A stretch of 21,873 bases of DNA from a virus. Of this stretch, positions 21,168-21,873 are shown piece by piece. The stretch is from positions 1 to 21,873 of IMG/VR virus record IMGVR_UViG_3300018416_004042; one strand, given 5' to 3'. Under the pieces are notes generated by a model, which searched no databases, was not told where the DNA came from, and worked only from the letters and a program-made list of their open reading frames with translations. A program made the translations under genes and the position numbers. Positions within the stretch are counted from its first letter, which is position 1. Every line of letters begins with the position of its first letter.

Positions 21168-21394
21168 GATCAACACCAGAATCGATTCTAGAAAAAGCTA
21201 AAAAAAGATTGGCAAAGGGAGAAGATCCTGACACAGTTCTAGAAGAATTTAGTACACTATATACTAAGTCTCTATTACATCCAATTCTTATAGCAATAAA
21301 GCAACAACCTGAAATTGATTACGAAGATTCTAGAAAAAGATACGATGAACAAATGGCAAGCAGAAAAAAACCATCTGATCATGTAAAAGAATAA
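21164..21394 (+). CDS. Small helical protein with GluTR-dimerisation-like motif
   Basis: A 76-residue helical protein. KRLAKGEDPDTVLEEFSTLYTKSLLHPIL resembles (split here: RLAKGEDPDTVLEEF and LYTKSLLHP) the C-terminal dimerisation helices of glutamyl-tRNA reductase, a short module also found alone in phages. No catalytic part is present, so a heme role is not implied. It is the last protein gene before the tRNA cluster. Confidence 0.65.
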   Translation: MRSTPESILEKAKKRLAKGEDPDTVLEEFSTLYTKSLLHPILIAIKQQPEIDYEDSRKRYDEQMASRKKPSDHVKE

Positions 21395-21411
21395 GGTAAT
21401 TAAAGAATAAT

Positions 21412-21496
21412 GCCTCGGTGGTGAAATTGGTAGACACAAGGGACTTAAAATCCCTCGCCGAAAGGTGTGCCGGTTCGACTCCGGCCCGAGGCACCA
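21412..21496 (+). tRNA. tRNA-Leu (UAA)
   Basis: Acceptor arms GCCTCGG/CCGAGGC, anticodon loop CTTAAAA giving UAA, a long variable arm typical of Leu, T-loop TTCGACT, and encoded CCA. Reads UUA (and UUG), a frequent codon in this genome. Confidence 0.95.
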
Positions 21497-21503
21497 TATT
21501 AAA

Positions 21504-21580
21504 GGGCCTTTAGCTCAGTTGGTCAGAGCGTTCGACTCATAATCGATTGGTCACAGGTTCAAGTCCTGTAGGGCCCACCA
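21504..21580 (+). tRNA. tRNA with CAU anticodon, probably tRNA-Ile2
   Basis: Acceptor GGGCCTT/AGGGCCC (one G-T pair), anticodon loop CTCATAA, T-arm ACAGG/CCTGT, encoded CCA. The anticodon arm and following bases (CGACTCATAATCG, TTGGTC) resemble bacterial tRNA-Ile2, whose C34 is changed to lysidine to read AUA. Elongator tRNA-Met is the alternative. Confidence 0.85.
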
Positions 21581-21598
21581 AAGTTTATAAATTGTAAT

Positions 21599-21715
21599 AT
21601 GATTGATTTTATTTTAATGGTAATAGGTAAAATTATAATTGGTGTTATGGCGTTTGCGCTTTTTATATTTTTATTTGTTATATTTTCAGTTTCATATGGA
21701 GTAATCACTGCCTGA
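21599..21715 (+). CDS. Possible membrane micro-ORF between tRNA genes
   Basis: A 38-residue frame, MIDFILMVIGKIIIGVMAF followed by another hydrophobic stretch, ending SYGVITA; its stop lies inside the first bases of tRNA-Arg. No Shine-Dalgarno is seen, and T-rich DNA gives hydrophobic frames by chance. It is kept because it fills the gap exactly. Confidence 0.35.
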   Translation: MIDFILMVIGKIIIGVMAFALFIFLFVIFSVSYGVITA

Positions 21716-21788
21716 CCATAGCTCAGTTGGATAGAGCAACAGCCTTCTAAGCTGTGGGTCGCAGGTTCGAATCCTGCTGGTCAGGCCA
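21712..21788 (+). tRNA. tRNA-Arg (UCU)
   Basis: Acceptor CTGACCA/TGGTCAG, D-arm GCTC/GAGC, anticodon stem ACAGC/GCTGT with loop CTTCTAA giving UCU, T-arm GCAGG/CCTGC, discriminator G, encoded CCA. Reads AGA/AGG. Confidence 0.95.
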
Positions 21789-21808
21789 TTTTTATAAGAA
21801 GGACTTAA

Positions 21809-21873
21809 ATGATCGATAAACGAATCTTAAATATTTTATCTAGTGAAGGTGTTCGTCAACAAGATACTATTGA
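21809..21873 (+). CDS. Start of a further gene (cut by window end)
   Basis: An ATG with AAGAAGGA (21796-21803) at good distance opens a frame, MIDKRILNILSSEGVRQQDT, that runs off the window. The beginning looks like a short helix-turn segment. Too little to identify. Confidence 0.6.
   Translation, partial: MIDKRILNILSSEGVRQQDTI

Noticed and set aside
21164-21394. Annotation as glutamyl-tRNA reductase / heme synthesis
   Set aside because: Only the short dimerisation-like helical motif is present; the catalytic and NADPH domains are absent.

Overview
The window is a stretch of the replication and nucleotide-metabolism region of a T4-like myovirus genome. The diagnostic genes are a family B DNA polymerase (gp43-like), a UvsX-type recombinase, a gp41/DnaB-type helicase, a gp42-type dCMP hydroxymethylase and a T4 alpha-glucosyltransferase-like DNA glycosyltransferase. 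All supported genes lie on the + strand, are tightly packed with ATGA/TAATG overlaps, and are AT-rich. The Hsp20, phasin-like, Sm-like, ThyX and MazG-like genes resemble those of marine T4-like phages (cyanophage/pelagimyophage type) more than coliphage T4. The exact host cannot be read from the window; a Gram-negative, probably marine proteobacterium is an inference. Three tRNA genes near the right end read the A/U-rich codons UUA, AUA and AGA, which suggests a host less AT-rich than the phage.

Layout. 1-2020: an exported glycine-zipper protein, Hsp20, a DUF3563-like protein, two small phasin-like proteins and an Sm-like protein. 2024-4604: a promoter and the DNA polymerase. 4607-4779: terminator plus promoter cassette (copy 1). 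4780-7123: small accessory genes including a compact zinc deaminase. 7164-9538: MazG-like NTP pyrophosphohydrolase, primase-like protein, PD-(D/E)XK nuclease-like protein, dATP/dGTP diphosphohydrolase-like protein and three micro-ORFs. 9569-9970: a separately transcribed winged-helix protein with its own promoter and strong terminator. 9998-16252: a DNA-modification block (dCMP hydroxymethylase, conserved unknown, dCMP deaminase, DNA glycosyltransferase, HAD phosphatase, sugar nucleotidyltransferase fused to a kinase, C5-cytosine-methyltransferase homolog). 16225-19968: promoter, uvsX, small unknown gene, gp41 helicase, thyX, small unknown gene. 19972-20156: copy 2 of the cassette. 20157-21394: small accessory genes. 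21412-21788: tRNA-Leu, tRNA-Ile2, a possible micro-ORF and tRNA-Arg, then the start of another gene.

How it fits together. gp42 makes 5-hydroxymethyl-dCMP. dCMP deaminase and ThyX supply dTMP by a route that leaves the TS-fold enzyme free for hydroxymethylation. MazG-like enzymes can clear unwanted dNTPs. The glycosyltransferase would decorate hydroxymethylcytosine in DNA, and the adjacent HAD / nucleotidyltransferase-kinase pair looks like a dedicated sugar-nucleotide donor pathway. A C5-MTase homolog ends the cluster. The polymerase and the glycosyltransferase share an SLE(D/E)FF-type C-terminal tail, suggesting that modification is tethered to the sliding clamp.

The most notable regulatory finding is a ~175-185 bp terminator/operator/promoter cassette present twice, 15 kb apart. 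Its 20-bp stem carries a compensatory base-pair change and its loop sequence has diverged, matching the idea of T4-type mobile promoter/stem-loop (PeSL) elements that shuffle accessory gene modules.
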